NCBI GenBank assembly: GCA_035544835.1
Contig: DASZZV010000288.1
Span: forward strand, 1 to 35,913
From: DASZZV01 sp035544835
GTDB lineage: Bacteria; Acidobacteriota; Thermoanaerobaculia; Gp7-AA8
Length of the DNA: 35,913 bases
Direction: 5' to 3'
Shown: piece by piece, positions 1-8,918 of the stretch
Numbering within the stretch: the stretch's first letter is position 1
Layout: every line of letters starts with the position of its first letter
The notes under the pieces: generated by a model
What the model was told of the DNA's origin: nothing
What the model saw: only the letters and a program-made list of their open reading frames with translations
Databases searched by the model: none
Made by a program: the position numbers and the translations under genes

Positions 1-1239
1 CGTCTCCCATGCCGCCTGGCCACGGTAGTAGCGCTGAAAGGTGATTCCGTTCATCCATTCATAGACCAGCACCAGGTCGCCTGCGCCGGCCTGGCCGGCC
101 ACAGATTCCGCCGCGAGATCCACCGTAGTCTGCCGCAAAGAGACGGCGAAGAGGACCGGCTTCATCGAGACCAGGATCCCGATAATCACGTAGAGAATCG
201 CTGCGGATCTTCCGAACCTCGGTCCCTCCTCGCGCGGCGTGAGGACCCCGTCGAGACAGACGGCGGTGAGAGCCATCGCGACCGCGAAGTACCAGGGCGG
301 CATCGGATAGCGGAGGATGTAGAGAAAGCCAATGTACGCCGGCAATGCCACAGCGATGGTGATCGCGCAATACCAGATCGCCAGGGAATTGCGCCACGAT
401 CTTCTCGATCCCAACGCGAATACCACGACGATGGAGGCGATGACTGCGGCGAGCCAGAGCGTAGTCGTCGCCCGCCCGGAGAGATTCAATGCCTCGCTGA
501 GATGACCGAGAAACCAATCCACCCCGCGCCCGTGACGAAAAACGTAGTTCCAACTCGCCGCGGCGCGCAGCGGCGCTGCGTAAATCAACAGCGACGCTGC
601 GGCAAGGGCGCCGCCTGCAAAGAGCGCGATCGCGGCTCCACGCCGCCGCTGTGCAACAAGAAGCGCGGCAGAGGCCACGGTGATTGCAAACAGGATCACC
701 GCGTTGTAGAAGACGAAATGAACCGACAGCAAGCCACAAAAGATCGCCATCCACACTCGCGCCCGGCCCGGCTTCTGGCAAACCCGCCAGTAGGTCACCA
801 GCGTGGCCAGCGCCAAGAGCATCCCCAGGCCGTAGGCGCGGATCGAATCACCGAATCGGATCGTCGTCGCGCTTAGCGCGAAGAGGACGAGTGAGACCGT
901 CGGTGTCTTCCCTCCCAGCGACCGCGCCGCGATCCACGCCATGCCCAGCAGGAGCATTCCCACCACGAGTCCGAAAAGACGCAGGTTGAAGTCCGGCCAT
1001 TGCGCAAAACAGAGGATCCAGGAGCGAAGAACGACGAACCATCCGATCGGAAAGGAATCGAACTGATAGCGAGCCAGGTCAGAGAAGAGGTCGGGCGCAG
1101 TGGCCATGTTCACACTATTGACCTCGTCCCGCCACAACGCCCCCGCGCCTCTGTAGAAGATCAGATGTGCGGCCGCGATGAAGGTTGTCGCCCACAGTGC
1201 AACGAACATCTGCAATCGCGCCAGCGCCTTCGGCTGCAT
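1..1239 (-). CDS. GT39-like polytopic membrane glycosyltransferase, C-terminus cut by window edge
   Basis: An open frame of 413 codons runs from an ATG at 1239-1237 to the window edge without a stop, so the C-terminus is missing. The protein has one N-terminal membrane segment, then an external-loop acidic motif (WRDE, residues 36-39), then many hydrophobic segments. This is the layout of GT39/GT83 (PMT_2, ArnT-like) GT-C enzymes, where the acidic pair in the first loop is catalytic. Such enzymes usually take a sugar from a polyprenyl-phosphate donor on the outer face of the membrane. The start lies 1 nt after the stop of the upstream methyltransferase, so the two are probably translationally coupled. 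It is the last visible gene of a five-gene leftward operon. The acceptor cannot be told from sequence. Confidence 0.8.
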   Translation of the reverse strand, partial: MQPKALARLQMFVALWATTFIAAAHLIFYRGAGALWRDEVNSVNMATAPDLFSDLARYQFDSFPIGWFVVLRSWILCFAQWPDFNLRLFGLVVGMLLLGMAWIAARSLGGKTPTVSLVLFALSATTIRFGDSIRAYGLGMLLALATLVTYWRVCQKPGRARVWMAIFCGLLSVHFVFYNAVILFAITVASAALLVAQRRRGAAIALFAGGALAAASLLIYAAPLRAAASWNYVFRHGRGVDWFLGHLSEALNLSGRATTTLWLAAVIASIVVVFALGSRRSWRNSLAIWYCAITIAVALPAYIGFLYILRYPMPPWYFAVAMALTAVCLDGVLTPREEGPRFGRSAAILYVIIGILVSMKPVLFAVSLRQTTVDLAAESVAGQAGAGDLVLVYEWMNGITFQRYYRGQAAWET

Positions 1240-1240
1240 C

Positions 1241-1912
1241 TCACCCACCCTTCTGCGCGACGACGATTGCCTGCACGAAACCATCTCTCGGTCCGAACCG
1301 ATAGTCGACGCATCGGAGACCTGCCGCTGCAAGCACCTCTTCAGCATGACGCCGGGAGCGCAGTAGCGAGATCTCGGGTGGATGGAGCTGGAGCGGCGAG
1401 CGGAAGATGCGATGCAGGATCCAATGGACGACCCCCAGCACGATCACGCTGCTTCCCCTCGTATGGGGCCAGAACAGTACGATCTTTCCCCCAGGACGGA
1501 TCACCCGGCTCATCTCCAGCAGCATTCGACGGATCTCGTCGGTATCGAAATGCTCGATGACACCCAGGTTGTAGCTTCCGTCGAAGCTTCCTCCGGCGAA
1601 CGGCAGCTCGAAGACGCTGGCGCGCGTGAGTGACCCCCTGAGGTTGCTTCGCCGGTAGAGCTGAAGAGCATTCATCGAGATGTCGACGGCGGTGATTCGA
1701 ACTTCGGCCAGCCCATTGTCGGCCCCTCCGCTTCCACATCCCGCGTGCAGCAGCGACGACCCTGGTGAGAAATGTCTGCCGATGGCCGAGGCGAGCCCCG
1801 GGCTGATGAATGCATTCCGGTAGAGCGTGGCGATCTTCTGATAGAGCGAGGAGCCTCCCGAAGGTTTCGAGGCCCAGTAGTCGTCCCATCCGTTCGTATC
1901 ATCATGAGGCAT
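1241..1912 (-). CDS. class I SAM-dependent methyltransferase
   Basis: This 223-residue protein has a classic motif I (LLHAGCGSG, residues 54-62), an acidic end of strand 2 (D77), a motif near residues 115-120 (NLGVIEHF) and a post-I motif (RPGGKIVLFWP). It fits the Methyltransf_11/25 superfamily. Members methylate many small molecules, and the substrate is not readable here. Its place between a DPM1-like GT2 and a GT39-like protein suggests that it modifies a sugar, lipid or glycan intermediate. The ATG at 1912 has a good GAGGGGAG Shine-Dalgarno about 6 nt upstream, inside the end of the GT2 gene, and the two genes overlap by 11 nt. Confidence 0.82.
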   Translation of the reverse strand: MPHDDTNGWDDYWASKPSGGSSLYQKIATLYRNAFISPGLASAIGRHFSPGSSLLHAGCGSGGADNGLAEVRITAVDISMNALQLYRRSNLRGSLTRASVFELPFAGGSFDGSYNLGVIEHFDTDEIRRMLLEMSRVIRPGGKIVLFWPHTRGSSVIVLGVVHWILHRIFRSPLQLHPPEISLLRSRRHAEEVLAAAGLRCVDYRFGPRDGFVQAIVVAQKGG

Positions 1913-2660
1913 CGGAGCTCCCCTCTTTGAGCCGGAACCGGCTGGGATGGGTCAGCGAGGCAAACCAGAGAAGCGCAATGCGGCGCACGCTGCCATAGAC
2001 TTCCAGGATCGATATCTTGGAGCTTCCGTAGGTTCGCGCCGGCAGGTAGATGGGAACCTCGGCGATCGTCACACTGTTCCTCGTGAGGATGAAGAGGCTC
2101 TCGAAGAAGAACGCATATCCCATCGAACGCACCAGGCCGAAGATTCTCCGGTCGATCCTGGCGAGGTCGTAAAGCCTGAATGCGCCGGTAGCGTCCTGCG
2201 GCATCCGTAGCAGCCGGGTCGTCAGGAGATGACCGCAGCTGGTCAGCCCTTTTCGCAGAAGGTTCCACTCCCGGAGGCTGTCCCGTTGCAGATATCGCGA
2301 ACCGATGACGACCTCGGCCTCCGACGCGCAATCGAGAAAGCGGGGAATGTCGGCGGGGGAATGGCTGAAGTCGCAGTCCATGGTCAGCAGCTGCCCGTAA
2401 TCATGCCCGTAGGCCCAGCGGATGGCATCGAGATGTGCGCTGCCGATGCCGAGCTTTCCAGGACGATGAAGCACCTGCAATCGGTCGTCCCTGGCAGCCA
2501 GCTCATCGAGAAGCTGGCCGGTGCCATCGGGAGAATGATCGTCCACGAAGAGCAGGTCGGCGCCGAGCTCCAGCTTGAGTAGCTGCTCGTAGATGAACGT
2601 CACGTTCTGACGCTCGTTGTAGGTAGGGATGGCAATCAGCAGGGGACGCAAATCACTCAT
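1902..2660 (-). CDS. GT2 polyprenyl-phosphate mannosyltransferase-like (DPM1-like) enzyme
   Basis: Motifs in order are IPTYNERQNV (residues 11-20), LFVDDHSPDGT (37-47), the metal-binding DCD (95-97), VIGSRYL and a GAFRLYD segment. This matches dolichol-/polyprenyl-phosphate mannose synthase-like GT-A enzymes, which load a nucleotide-sugar onto a polyprenyl phosphate. No C-terminal GtrA or multi-span domain is present, so it is the short, peripheral DPM1 type. Start choice: ATG at 2660. A GTG two codons earlier (2666) is also possible. The gene overlaps the end of the SDR gene by 8 nt. Its product is the likely donor for the many GT-C proteins nearby, which is an inference from context. Confidence 0.87.
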   Translation of the reverse strand: MSDLRPLLIAIPTYNERQNVTFIYEQLLKLELGADLLFVDDHSPDGTGQLLDELAARDDRLQVLHRPGKLGIGSAHLDAIRWAYGHDYGQLLTMDCDFSHSPADIPRFLDCASEAEVVIGSRYLQRDSLREWNLLRKGLTSCGHLLTTRLLRMPQDATGAFRLYDLARIDRRIFGLVRSMGYAFFFESLFILTRNSVTIAEVPIYLPARTYGSSKISILEVYGSVRRIALLWFASLTHPSRFRLKEGSSDAS

Positions 2661-3594
2661 CCTCACCGGAGTATCCGGTCCACAGCCGCTCGACCATTTC
2701 GCCGAAGGTCACGCTCGGCTTCCAGCTCGTGGCCGAGCGCAAGCGGGTCGAGTCGCCGCGGCGGATCGTGCCGCGCTCAGCCAATCCGAGGCTGCGCTCT
2801 TCGACGTGATTCTTCCAATCGAGTCCAGCCAGTGTGAACACCCTCTCCACGAGCTCGCCGACACTGTGCAGCTCTCCGGTCGCCACGATGAAGTCTTCGG
2901 ACGGGGAGTGTCTGGCGATGCGAATCATCGCCTCGGCGTAGTCCGGCGCCCAGCCCCAGTCGATCATCGCCGACAGATCTCCCAGCACCAGCTGCTTCGC
3001 GCGCCCGTCACGGATGGCGCGCGCTGCTCGGATGATCTTCTGACTGACGAAGTCCGGCCGCCGCAGCGGGGATTCATGGTTGAAGAGAAAGGCGACCGAG
3101 GCCTTCACCCCGTGTCTTCGTCTGTAGAGCCGGCAGAGCTCCGCTCCCGCGGCCTTGGTGATGGCGTAGACCGACGCCGGTGCAAAGGGTGTCGTTTCAT
3201 CGATGGGGCGATCCGGCGACGAGGCGAAGAGAAGTGACGATGCGGCGTAGACCACTCGCGAGTGTCGGGACAGCACTGCCACTGCCTCGAGGAAATTCAC
3301 GATGCCGCTCACGTGTACAAGCTGGCTTTCGGCGAACAGACCGACTCGTTCGTCGACGCGATCCTCGGCCGATTGATGATGACCGGCAACGTAGTAGATG
3401 ACTTCAGGCTGGATCGCTTGGACCAGCTCTGTCACCGCGCGAGCGTCTGCAATGTCCAAGGACCGAGGCGAGGCCCCATTCACACTCACACCCGCTCGGG
3501 AAAGTCCGATCACCCGATACGACTCCTGCGCCAGTTGAAGAGCCAGAAGCCGTCCGTCCTGCCCCTCGCTACCTACGATGATGGCACTGCTCAT
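2653..3594 (-). CDS. NAD(P)-dependent sugar-nucleotide epimerase/dehydratase, GDP-mannose 4,6-dehydratase-like
   Basis: This 313-residue extended SDR has a nucleotide-binding GSEGQDG (residues 8-14), which resembles the GITGQDG of Gmd. It also has a serine cluster near 119-120, the catalytic YAITK (143-147), and the Gmd-like strings LFNHESP and LGDLSAM-DWGWAPDY. These point to a GDP-mannose 4,6-dehydratase or the related GDP-6-deoxy-lyxo-hexulose reductase. It is shorter than typical Gmd (about 340-370 residues), so dehydratase, reductase and epimerase all remain open. The ATG at 3594 overlaps the upstream gene's stop as ATGA. The frame stays open upstream for 55 codons, but that part lies inside the neighbour. 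The likely role is making a deoxy- or modified hexose for surface glycans. Confidence 0.82.
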   Translation of the reverse strand: MSSAIIVGSEGQDGRLLALQLAQESYRVIGLSRAGVSVNGASPRSLDIADARAVTELVQAIQPEVIYYVAGHHQSAEDRVDERVGLFAESQLVHVSGIVNFLEAVAVLSRHSRVVYAASSLLFASSPDRPIDETTPFAPASVYAITKAAGAELCRLYRRRHGVKASVAFLFNHESPLRRPDFVSQKIIRAARAIRDGRAKQLVLGDLSAMIDWGWAPDYAEAMIRIARHSPSEDFIVATGELHSVGELVERVFTLAGLDWKNHVEERSLGLAERGTIRRGDSTRLRSATSWKPSVTFGEMVERLWTGYSGEDE

Positions 3595-4829
3595 GCGCTG
3601 ACGAGCTCGATCTTCGGGAGAGGAAACAGAAGCTGTCCGCCGCGATTCAGATAGTCGCGCTCTTTGTCGCAGACGAAATCGCGAAAGTGCCAGGGCATGA
3701 CCAGAAACACATCGGGATGCCGCTGGCGCGCCTCCGTCTCGGAGATGATGGGGATGCACGTCCCCGGTGTCATCCGCCCGAACTTGTCGTCATTGACCTC
3801 GGCGATGAATGGAATCGTTTCCGGTCCGATGCGGCAATACTGAAGGATGACGTTTCCTTTGGTGGAAGCTCCGTATCCATAGATCTTCCTGCCAGCCTTG
3901 ATCGTGCTGGCAAGCAAAGACGTCAGACCTTCGCGATGTGCCTCCACGCGGGAGGCAAACTCCTTCAGCGATCGCAGCGACCCGGGCTCCTCGCTCCGTT
4001 CCTCATTCAGCACCGCCAGGACACTCGCGGTTTCCTGATACGGCGAATCGCGATGCGCAGCGACGACGAGGAAGCTGCCGCCGTTCACGGAGTTCTTTTC
4101 GATGTCGACCATTCTCAGCCCGCTGCGCTGCAGCAGCCATTCGATTTGTAGAGCGCCGTAGTATTCGAGGTGCTCGTGGCAAACCGTGTCGTAGGCATTG
4201 GCCCGAAGCATGGAGGGCAGGTAGCTCTGCTCGAAGCACCAGAGTCCATCGGGCGCGAGGATCTCGCGGATGTCCTCGACGAAGCGGCGGGGCTGCTCGA
4301 GGTCGTACACCATGGCGATCGATGTGATCAGCCTCGCCTTTCCCCCGGCAGCCTGCTGAAATCTCGCCGCAGAGAAGAAATCGGCCACCACTAAATCGTC
4401 GTTGGCATACATGGACCGGAACTTCGACGCCGTCGGATCGATCCCCACGCGTGTCGTGCGCCGGTCGTAAAACGACAGAAGCGTTCCGTCATTGCTGCCA
4501 ATGTCGAGAACGATGTCGCCAGGTTGGACGGTCACCCGCCGATCAAGATTCTCCACGATGGCGCGCAAATGTTCGGCAATGGTCCGATTGAGCCCCGAAC
4601 GGTACCCGTAATTCTGCCCGTACATTTCCAGGCCGTCGACTGAGTGTCGCAGCTGGACAAGTCCGCAACCCTTTTCTGCGACGCATTTGACGAGTACCAG
4701 CGGGCCGCTTGGCGGTGACGGCTCGCCCAGTCTCGGAAAAACTCCAGTGAGCACTTGAACGCCGAGATCGAGCACCTTCTCCAGCTCGGTTTCCTCGCAC
4801 ATCCGGCATGCTGAGATCTCTCGAACCAT
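3591..4829 (-). CDS. zinc-containing sugar C-methyltransferase family protein
   Basis: This 412-residue protein has an N-terminal zinc module (CRMC at 8-11, then C49 and C55), a Rossmann SAM domain (VLDIGSNDGTLL, 107-118), the family signature CHEHLEYYG and a C-terminal GYGASTKGN domain. That order (Methyltransf_13, Methyltransf_23, Methyltransf_14) is found in TDP-sugar C-3 methyltransferases of the TylC3/TcaB9 type. These add a methyl group to a 4-keto-deoxysugar. The HEHL histidines are in the region that holds the catalytic base in that family. An ATG 20 codons further upstream (4889) is possible, but the zinc module directly follows 4829 and homologues usually start there. It is the first gene of the leftward operon. 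Confidence 0.86.
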   Translation of the reverse strand: MVREISACRMCEETELEKVLDLGVQVLTGVFPRLGEPSPPSGPLVLVKCVAEKGCGLVQLRHSVDGLEMYGQNYGYRSGLNRTIAEHLRAIVENLDRRVTVQPGDIVLDIGSNDGTLLSFYDRRTTRVGIDPTASKFRSMYANDDLVVADFFSAARFQQAAGGKARLITSIAMVYDLEQPRRFVEDIREILAPDGLWCFEQSYLPSMLRANAYDTVCHEHLEYYGALQIEWLLQRSGLRMVDIEKNSVNGGSFLVVAAHRDSPYQETASVLAVLNEERSEEPGSLRSLKEFASRVEAHREGLTSLLASTIKAGRKIYGYGASTKGNVILQYCRIGPETIPFIAEVNDDKFGRMTPGTCIPIISETEARQRHPDVFLVMPWHFRDFVCDKERDYLNRGGQLLFPLPKIELVSA

Positions 4830-5144
4830 CGGAGCTGCGATTGTAGCCTGCCGTAGTGGGGGCCTGAGACTTTTGGCCAGGCCTTCCAAGAAACCAATCC
4901 AGAGCCCGGATCTCTCGCTCCAGCAGTCTCGCCCGATGATGTTCTCCGCGTCCCGATGATCTCGCTCGATGAAGCGTGGGAAACGTGCGTTCGCGAGTAC
5001 GATGAGCAGGGTGATGGGCTTTGATCCTCTTGCTGTTCCGGAATTCTTTCCGGAGAGAGGGTTCGTTTTGAACCGAATCGCTGAACGGGGAGGGCTTCAG
5101 TCTCTGGGATCTGTGGACCTCGCGAAAGGGGGAGACGACTTACT
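4830..5144. other. divergent intergenic region between the two surface-glycan operons
   Basis: About 315 nt separate the leftward and rightward starts. I find no convincing gene. A TACAAT hexamer lies on the minus strand at 4840-4845, about 10 nt upstream of the leftward ATG, but it has no good -35 partner at the right distance. A small inverted repeat (GGTTC, 4-nt spacer, GAACC) lies near 5060. The promoters for both operons should be in this stretch, but I cannot place them confidently. Confidence 0.4.
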
Positions 5145-6557
5145 TTGACGTTGTCGCGACACGAGGAAGGTGAGCCGGCGGAGCTGAGGGCGCGATCCGG
5201 GCGCTCCGACCTGCTCGTCTCGCTGCTGCTTCCGGCGTTCGTGATGACGCTCGCAATCTGGCTCTCCACAGGCACGATGGCGCCCATCGCCGCGTCCCTC
5301 GATACCCCGCTTGTGATGGAGCCTTGCCATTATCTTGCGAACGTGGATCACGGACATCATCTCGCGACCTTCGCGCTGCTGGATCGACACCCATCTGCCG
5401 AGTGGAGGGGGAGCGTCGAGCTCCGACGGATTCTTTACCCGATCGTCGCTTATCCCCTGATGAAGCTCATTGCGGCGACTACGGGTGACCTGGAAGCAGG
5501 ATTTCTCCTCGGAGGCATCCTCACCACGATCCTGATGCACATTGCCGCGCTGCGAGTCTTTGTCGATTTCGTTCGACGGCGTTACGGCCGGGTTTCTTCG
5601 ATCGTCGCCGCCTGGCTTCTCGCGACTTACCCTGGAATCACCTATTGGGCGGGAATGCCTTATTCATACGCGGCAATCGTGCCGCTATCGCTCCTCGCCG
5701 TAATCCTTCTCTTCTACATTGATGAAGATCAGAGCCTCAACGCCTTGATTGCCCATTCGTTTCTTCTCGGCTTGCTTTTTACGGGATACGATTTACTCCC
5801 GTATTTTGGAACAGCGTCGATCCTCCTCGTGCTGCGCAAGAGAAGCCCGCTCCGGAGCGTTGTCAACGCAGGTTGCCTCGTGCTGCCAGTGGTCGTAGTC
5901 GGTGCGCTCCTTCGTCTGCTTCCCGATCTTCCTTTCTCCAATGAGAATACCGAAATCTACAAAACGATTGTTCTCGCTTACCTCGAACTCAAGACGAAAG
6001 GGTGGGGTGCGCTGCTCCTTCAATTGCCAGGAGTGGCGCTCTCGAATTTTTTCTTTAGTAACTTCGTCATTCTTCCAGCAGCCTGGTTGTACTCTCTGGC
6101 GATACCTGGCCAGGGGCAGAGGCGCCTTGAACGGGCTGAGACCGCCACGCTAATTGCGATTGCAGCCGTTTTCCTCTTCAACAATGCTGCACCGCCGTAC
6201 TCAGGCTGGCAGCTTCGAGGCGTATGGATCGCGCGGCTCTACCAGCCGGTGTTCGTCGTTTTCGTGCTCGGCTTGGCTCGCTGGTGCACGACGGAAGGAT
6301 GGCGGAGGCCGACCATTGCGGTGATCGTTCTTCTCAACGCAACGACCGCATTTGGTCCCATGATGATGAGTACAGTCGCGATGAATCTCGATTGGCGGTT
6401 CTATCGGCACGCCACTCCCTCGGCGATGCACCGGAACCTGCTTCGCTACGGAAGGCGTCCGCTGGGGGTTTGTTCCGAGGATCCCGGTCTCGATGTCGTG
6501 GTGCCGGCTTCTGCGCAACGTCCGCGCTACATGTATGTTCCTGAGGCGTTGCCATGA
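5145..6557 (+). CDS. polytopic membrane protein, probable GT-C-like, function unknown
   Basis: This 470-residue protein has a charged N-terminal tail of about 25 residues, then a hydrophobic segment, a large first loop (RRILYPIVAYPLMKL in its distal half) and about ten further hydrophobic stretches. The overall shape resembles GT-C membrane glycosyltransferases. I do not see the acidic pair or KPP motif of GT39, and I do not recognise a named family. The start is TTG at 5145, supported by an AAAGGGGGAG Shine-Dalgarno about 11 nt upstream. Its stop overlaps the next start as ATGA. It is the first gene of the rightward operon, so it probably takes part in surface-glycan assembly (inference). 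Confidence 0.72.
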   Translation: MTLSRHEEGEPAELRARSGRSDLLVSLLLPAFVMTLAIWLSTGTMAPIAASLDTPLVMEPCHYLANVDHGHHLATFALLDRHPSAEWRGSVELRRILYPIVAYPLMKLIAATTGDLEAGFLLGGILTTILMHIAALRVFVDFVRRRYGRVSSIVAAWLLATYPGITYWAGMPYSYAAIVPLSLLAVILLFYIDEDQSLNALIAHSFLLGLLFTGYDLLPYFGTASILLVLRKRSPLRSVVNAGCLVLPVVVVGALLRLLPDLPFSNENTEIYKTIVLAYLELKTKGWGALLLQLPGVALSNFFFSNFVILPAAWLYSLAIPGQGQRRLERAETATLIAIAAVFLFNNAAPPYSGWQLRGVWIARLYQPVFVVFVLGLARWCTTEGWRRPTIAVIVLLNATTAFGPMMMSTVAMNLDWRFYRHATPSAMHRNLLRYGRRPLGVCSEDPGLDVVVPASAQRPRYMYVPEALP

Positions 6558-7333
6558 AACCTTACGGTATCGATCCGAGGCTGGCCGAGGCAGAGATCCA
6601 GAACGACGCGCAGAAGATCAAGAAAAACCCTCTTCTGCATGAGATCTACCTTGACGTCTATGCTCGTATCGTCGCGGAACTACCGCCAGGCGCGAATCAG
6701 ATTCTGGAGATCGGATCCGGAGGAGGCTTTCTCAAAGACTCCATACCAGGATTGATCACTAGCGAGCTGGAACCGGTCCAAGGTATCGATCGGGTCCTGG
6801 ATGCATGCCAGCTTGACGCTTACTTCGCAGAGGCCTCTCTCGATTGCATCACCGGTTTCAATGTGTTTCATCACCTGCCGGATCCGACGGGATTTCTTCG
6901 AGGATCGCAGACGACCTTGCGTCCCGGAGGTCGCGTCGTTCTGGTGGAGCCTTGGTTCACTCCGCTTGGCCAATGGTTTTACCGGCTTCTTCATCACGAG
7001 CCCTGGATCGCGGATCCGGATTCCTGGACGATAGCCAACGAAGGGCGTCTGGGCGGAGCGAACTCGAAGCTGCCGACGAATGTCTTCGGACTGCGAAGGG
7101 AGCGATTGGACCGCGAGTTTCCGCTCCTTCGGCTGACCAGGGCTCAACCGTTTCACAAGTGGCTCTACCTTTTCAGCGGCGGCCTGCGGCTGAATACCCG
7201 CATCCCGCGATTGATCTCGAGATGGCTCGTTCAGGCGGATCGAAAGATCAATGCGGGGGATCAGTGGGCGGGGCTCTTTGCACTGATCGTGCTCGAGCGG
7301 CTCGGCGACAAGCAAAGATCCCTTGCACCATGA
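6554..7333 (+). CDS. class I SAM-dependent methyltransferase
   Basis: The 259-residue product carries SAM motif I as LEIGSGGG (residues 51-58), followed by TSELEP, FNVFHHLPD and a post-I RPGGRVVLVEPW. This is the Methyltransf_11-like layout. The C-terminal half has basic and aromatic segments and no membrane span. It lies between two membrane-protein genes with ATGA overlaps at both ends, so all three are likely translated together. The substrate is unknown. Context suggests a sugar, lipid or glycan intermediate at the inner face of the membrane. Confidence 0.83.
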   Translation: MKPYGIDPRLAEAEIQNDAQKIKKNPLLHEIYLDVYARIVAELPPGANQILEIGSGGGFLKDSIPGLITSELEPVQGIDRVLDACQLDAYFAEASLDCITGFNVFHHLPDPTGFLRGSQTTLRPGGRVVLVEPWFTPLGQWFYRLLHHEPWIADPDSWTIANEGRLGGANSKLPTNVFGLRRERLDREFPLLRLTRAQPFHKWLYLFSGGLRLNTRIPRLISRWLVQADRKINAGDQWAGLFALIVLERLGDKQRSLAP

Positions 7334-8817
7334 GACAGCCGGGATGGCGCTGGCCGGGCGGGGTGGCCGCCGGAGCTTTGCTGTTCGCCGGCTGTCTGGC
7401 CGTGATGAAAGTCGCGCTGCTCCGGAACTGGCAATACACGTCCAATCTTTTCGTGTACGACCAGATGCTGGAGAACACCCTTCGCGGGCACTTCGGTCTC
7501 GAATATACCAACGGAAATCAGTTCGGTGACCACGCCTCTCTGGCGATCCTTACTTTGCTGCCGCTGAAGGCGATTCTCGGGCGTTGGATGCCGGCCCTGC
7601 TAGTGGTTCTCGGTCCGGCGATCTTTGCGGCGGCGATCGTCACCTGGTTCGCGGCGTTGTCCAGGCGTGTGGGTCGGCTGCCGGCGCTCCTCGCGACGAT
7701 CTGCGTCGCTCTGCCGCTGCGGGGAGGATCAGCACTCGTCGAGCAGGTCTACGGATGTACCCTCGATTTCGCCTCTGGATATCTTGCCATTGGTTTCGCT
7801 TCGATCATGTGGTCGGGGGCGCTTTTCGATGCGCCGGGGCCTTCGGCTCGGGATCGCTCCCTATTCTTTTTCTTCCTGACGACTTTCGTCCTGGTCAAAG
7901 AGGAGATGGCGATCCTGGCTGTTGTATTTCTGGCCGTCATCCTCTTCCGTCGATTGGGCTCGAGGCTGACGGTGTTCTCACTGGTGGCAGTACTTGGGGT
8001 CCTCCTCGCTGATGCCGCAGTGATGTGGATGTCGGCTTCGGAATGGAATCGAGGCAACGGCACGCTTTTCGGGCAGACCTTTCACAGGATCGCCGGTGGG
8101 CAACTGCTTTCACTTCTACACGGTTCCAGCTTCCGCGCCTGGGCCACCGTGGGCATCGGCAGCCTGGCTCTACTGACCATCGCCATTCTCACGGGGAAAG
8201 GCGATCCTGTCGCTGTAGCTCTCTTCTCCATCGGATCGCTGAAGCTGGGATCGAGTGTTCTGGTCGAGGACTTCGATTTGACGACCTGGCACAACGCTCC
8301 AGCGGTCTGCATGTTGACCGGTGGGCTGATTCTCCAACTCGCCTCGACGGTCGGGATGCACCGGATGAGACTACTCCTTGGGTCGGCAGCCCTCGCCAGT
8401 GGATTGGCCTTCCTTCTATACGACCTCCCCGAGCTGGTGGAGATCCAGACGGCGAGCCCGGAGCGCGCCTCCTACGTTGCGCAGTCATGCCGCGATCTCG
8501 AACAGCTAAGACTTCTAGTGCCGTTGCGCAGCGTAGTGGCCATCGATGGGCTGACGTCGGTGGAGTGGAGTGATGGCCATCGGTTCAGCTTCTTTCCTCG
8601 CGGGGTGACGAACTCGCCGCGAGGAATCGCCGATTACGTTGTTCTGGAGCGGCCGGCGACACGCGAGTTTTCGATTCAGTTGGAGGAGTTTCGACCGATC
8701 GCGACGTCGTCGTGGTTCGTTCTCTTCGAACGCCGATCGATCACACGAGCGCACGCAGCCGAACGGGAGCGGTTCCGAAAGCGCTTTGGAGACGATGCAA
8801 TCGGCGTGTGGCCGTAG
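7330..8817 (+). CDS. DUF2079 family polytopic membrane protein
   Basis: This 495-residue protein shows the DUF2079 signature in its first periplasmic loop. YDQ lies at residues 43-45 and is followed by an ENTLRGHFG segment, then NQFGDHAS (63-70), then a hydrophobic segment. DUF2079 proteins are predicted GT-C-like membrane proteins without an established reaction. About ten hydrophobic segments are followed by a roughly 100-residue soluble tail. The ATG at 7330 overlaps the previous stop (ATGA). The same frame is open far upstream, but only inside the methyltransferase gene. After the TAG the frame continues for 14 sense codons that resemble the C-terminus of the next gene (see findings). Confidence 0.82.
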   Translation: MRQPGWRWPGGVAAGALLFAGCLAVMKVALLRNWQYTSNLFVYDQMLENTLRGHFGLEYTNGNQFGDHASLAILTLLPLKAILGRWMPALLVVLGPAIFAAAIVTWFAALSRRVGRLPALLATICVALPLRGGSALVEQVYGCTLDFASGYLAIGFASIMWSGALFDAPGPSARDRSLFFFFLTTFVLVKEEMAILAVVFLAVILFRRLGSRLTVFSLVAVLGVLLADAAVMWMSASEWNRGNGTLFGQTFHRIAGGQLLSLLHGSSFRAWATVGIGSLALLTIAILTGKGDPVAVALFSIGSLKLGSSVLVEDFDLTTWHNAPAVCMLTGGLILQLASTVGMHRMRLLLGSAALASGLAFLLYDLPELVEIQTASPERASYVAQSCRDLEQLRLLVPLRSVVAIDGLTSVEWSDGHRFSFFPRGVTNSPRGIADYVVLERPATREFSIQLEEFRPIATSSWFVLFERRSITRAHAAERERFRKRFGDDAIGVWP

Positions 8818-8918
8818 GCCACGCGTACCATTGCTGTCACTGCTGGTCCTCATTTCCACTAGGCGAGTACACTTGTTCGAACCCCGAACAACAGCGAGGA
8901 AGGCGTCGCGGGAGAGAA
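8818..8918. repeat. gap with a copy of the next gene's 3' end and a short inverted repeat
   Basis: Bases 8822-8853 closely match 10438-10466, the end of the following gene. In both places the frame of the upstream gene reads an RT-A-AGPH peptide, here after the TAG stop and there before a TGA. A 7-bp inverted repeat (TTGTTCG at 8873-8879, CGAACAA at 8885-8891, 5-nt loop) follows. No T-run follows it, so it is not a typical intrinsic terminator. Confidence 0.5.
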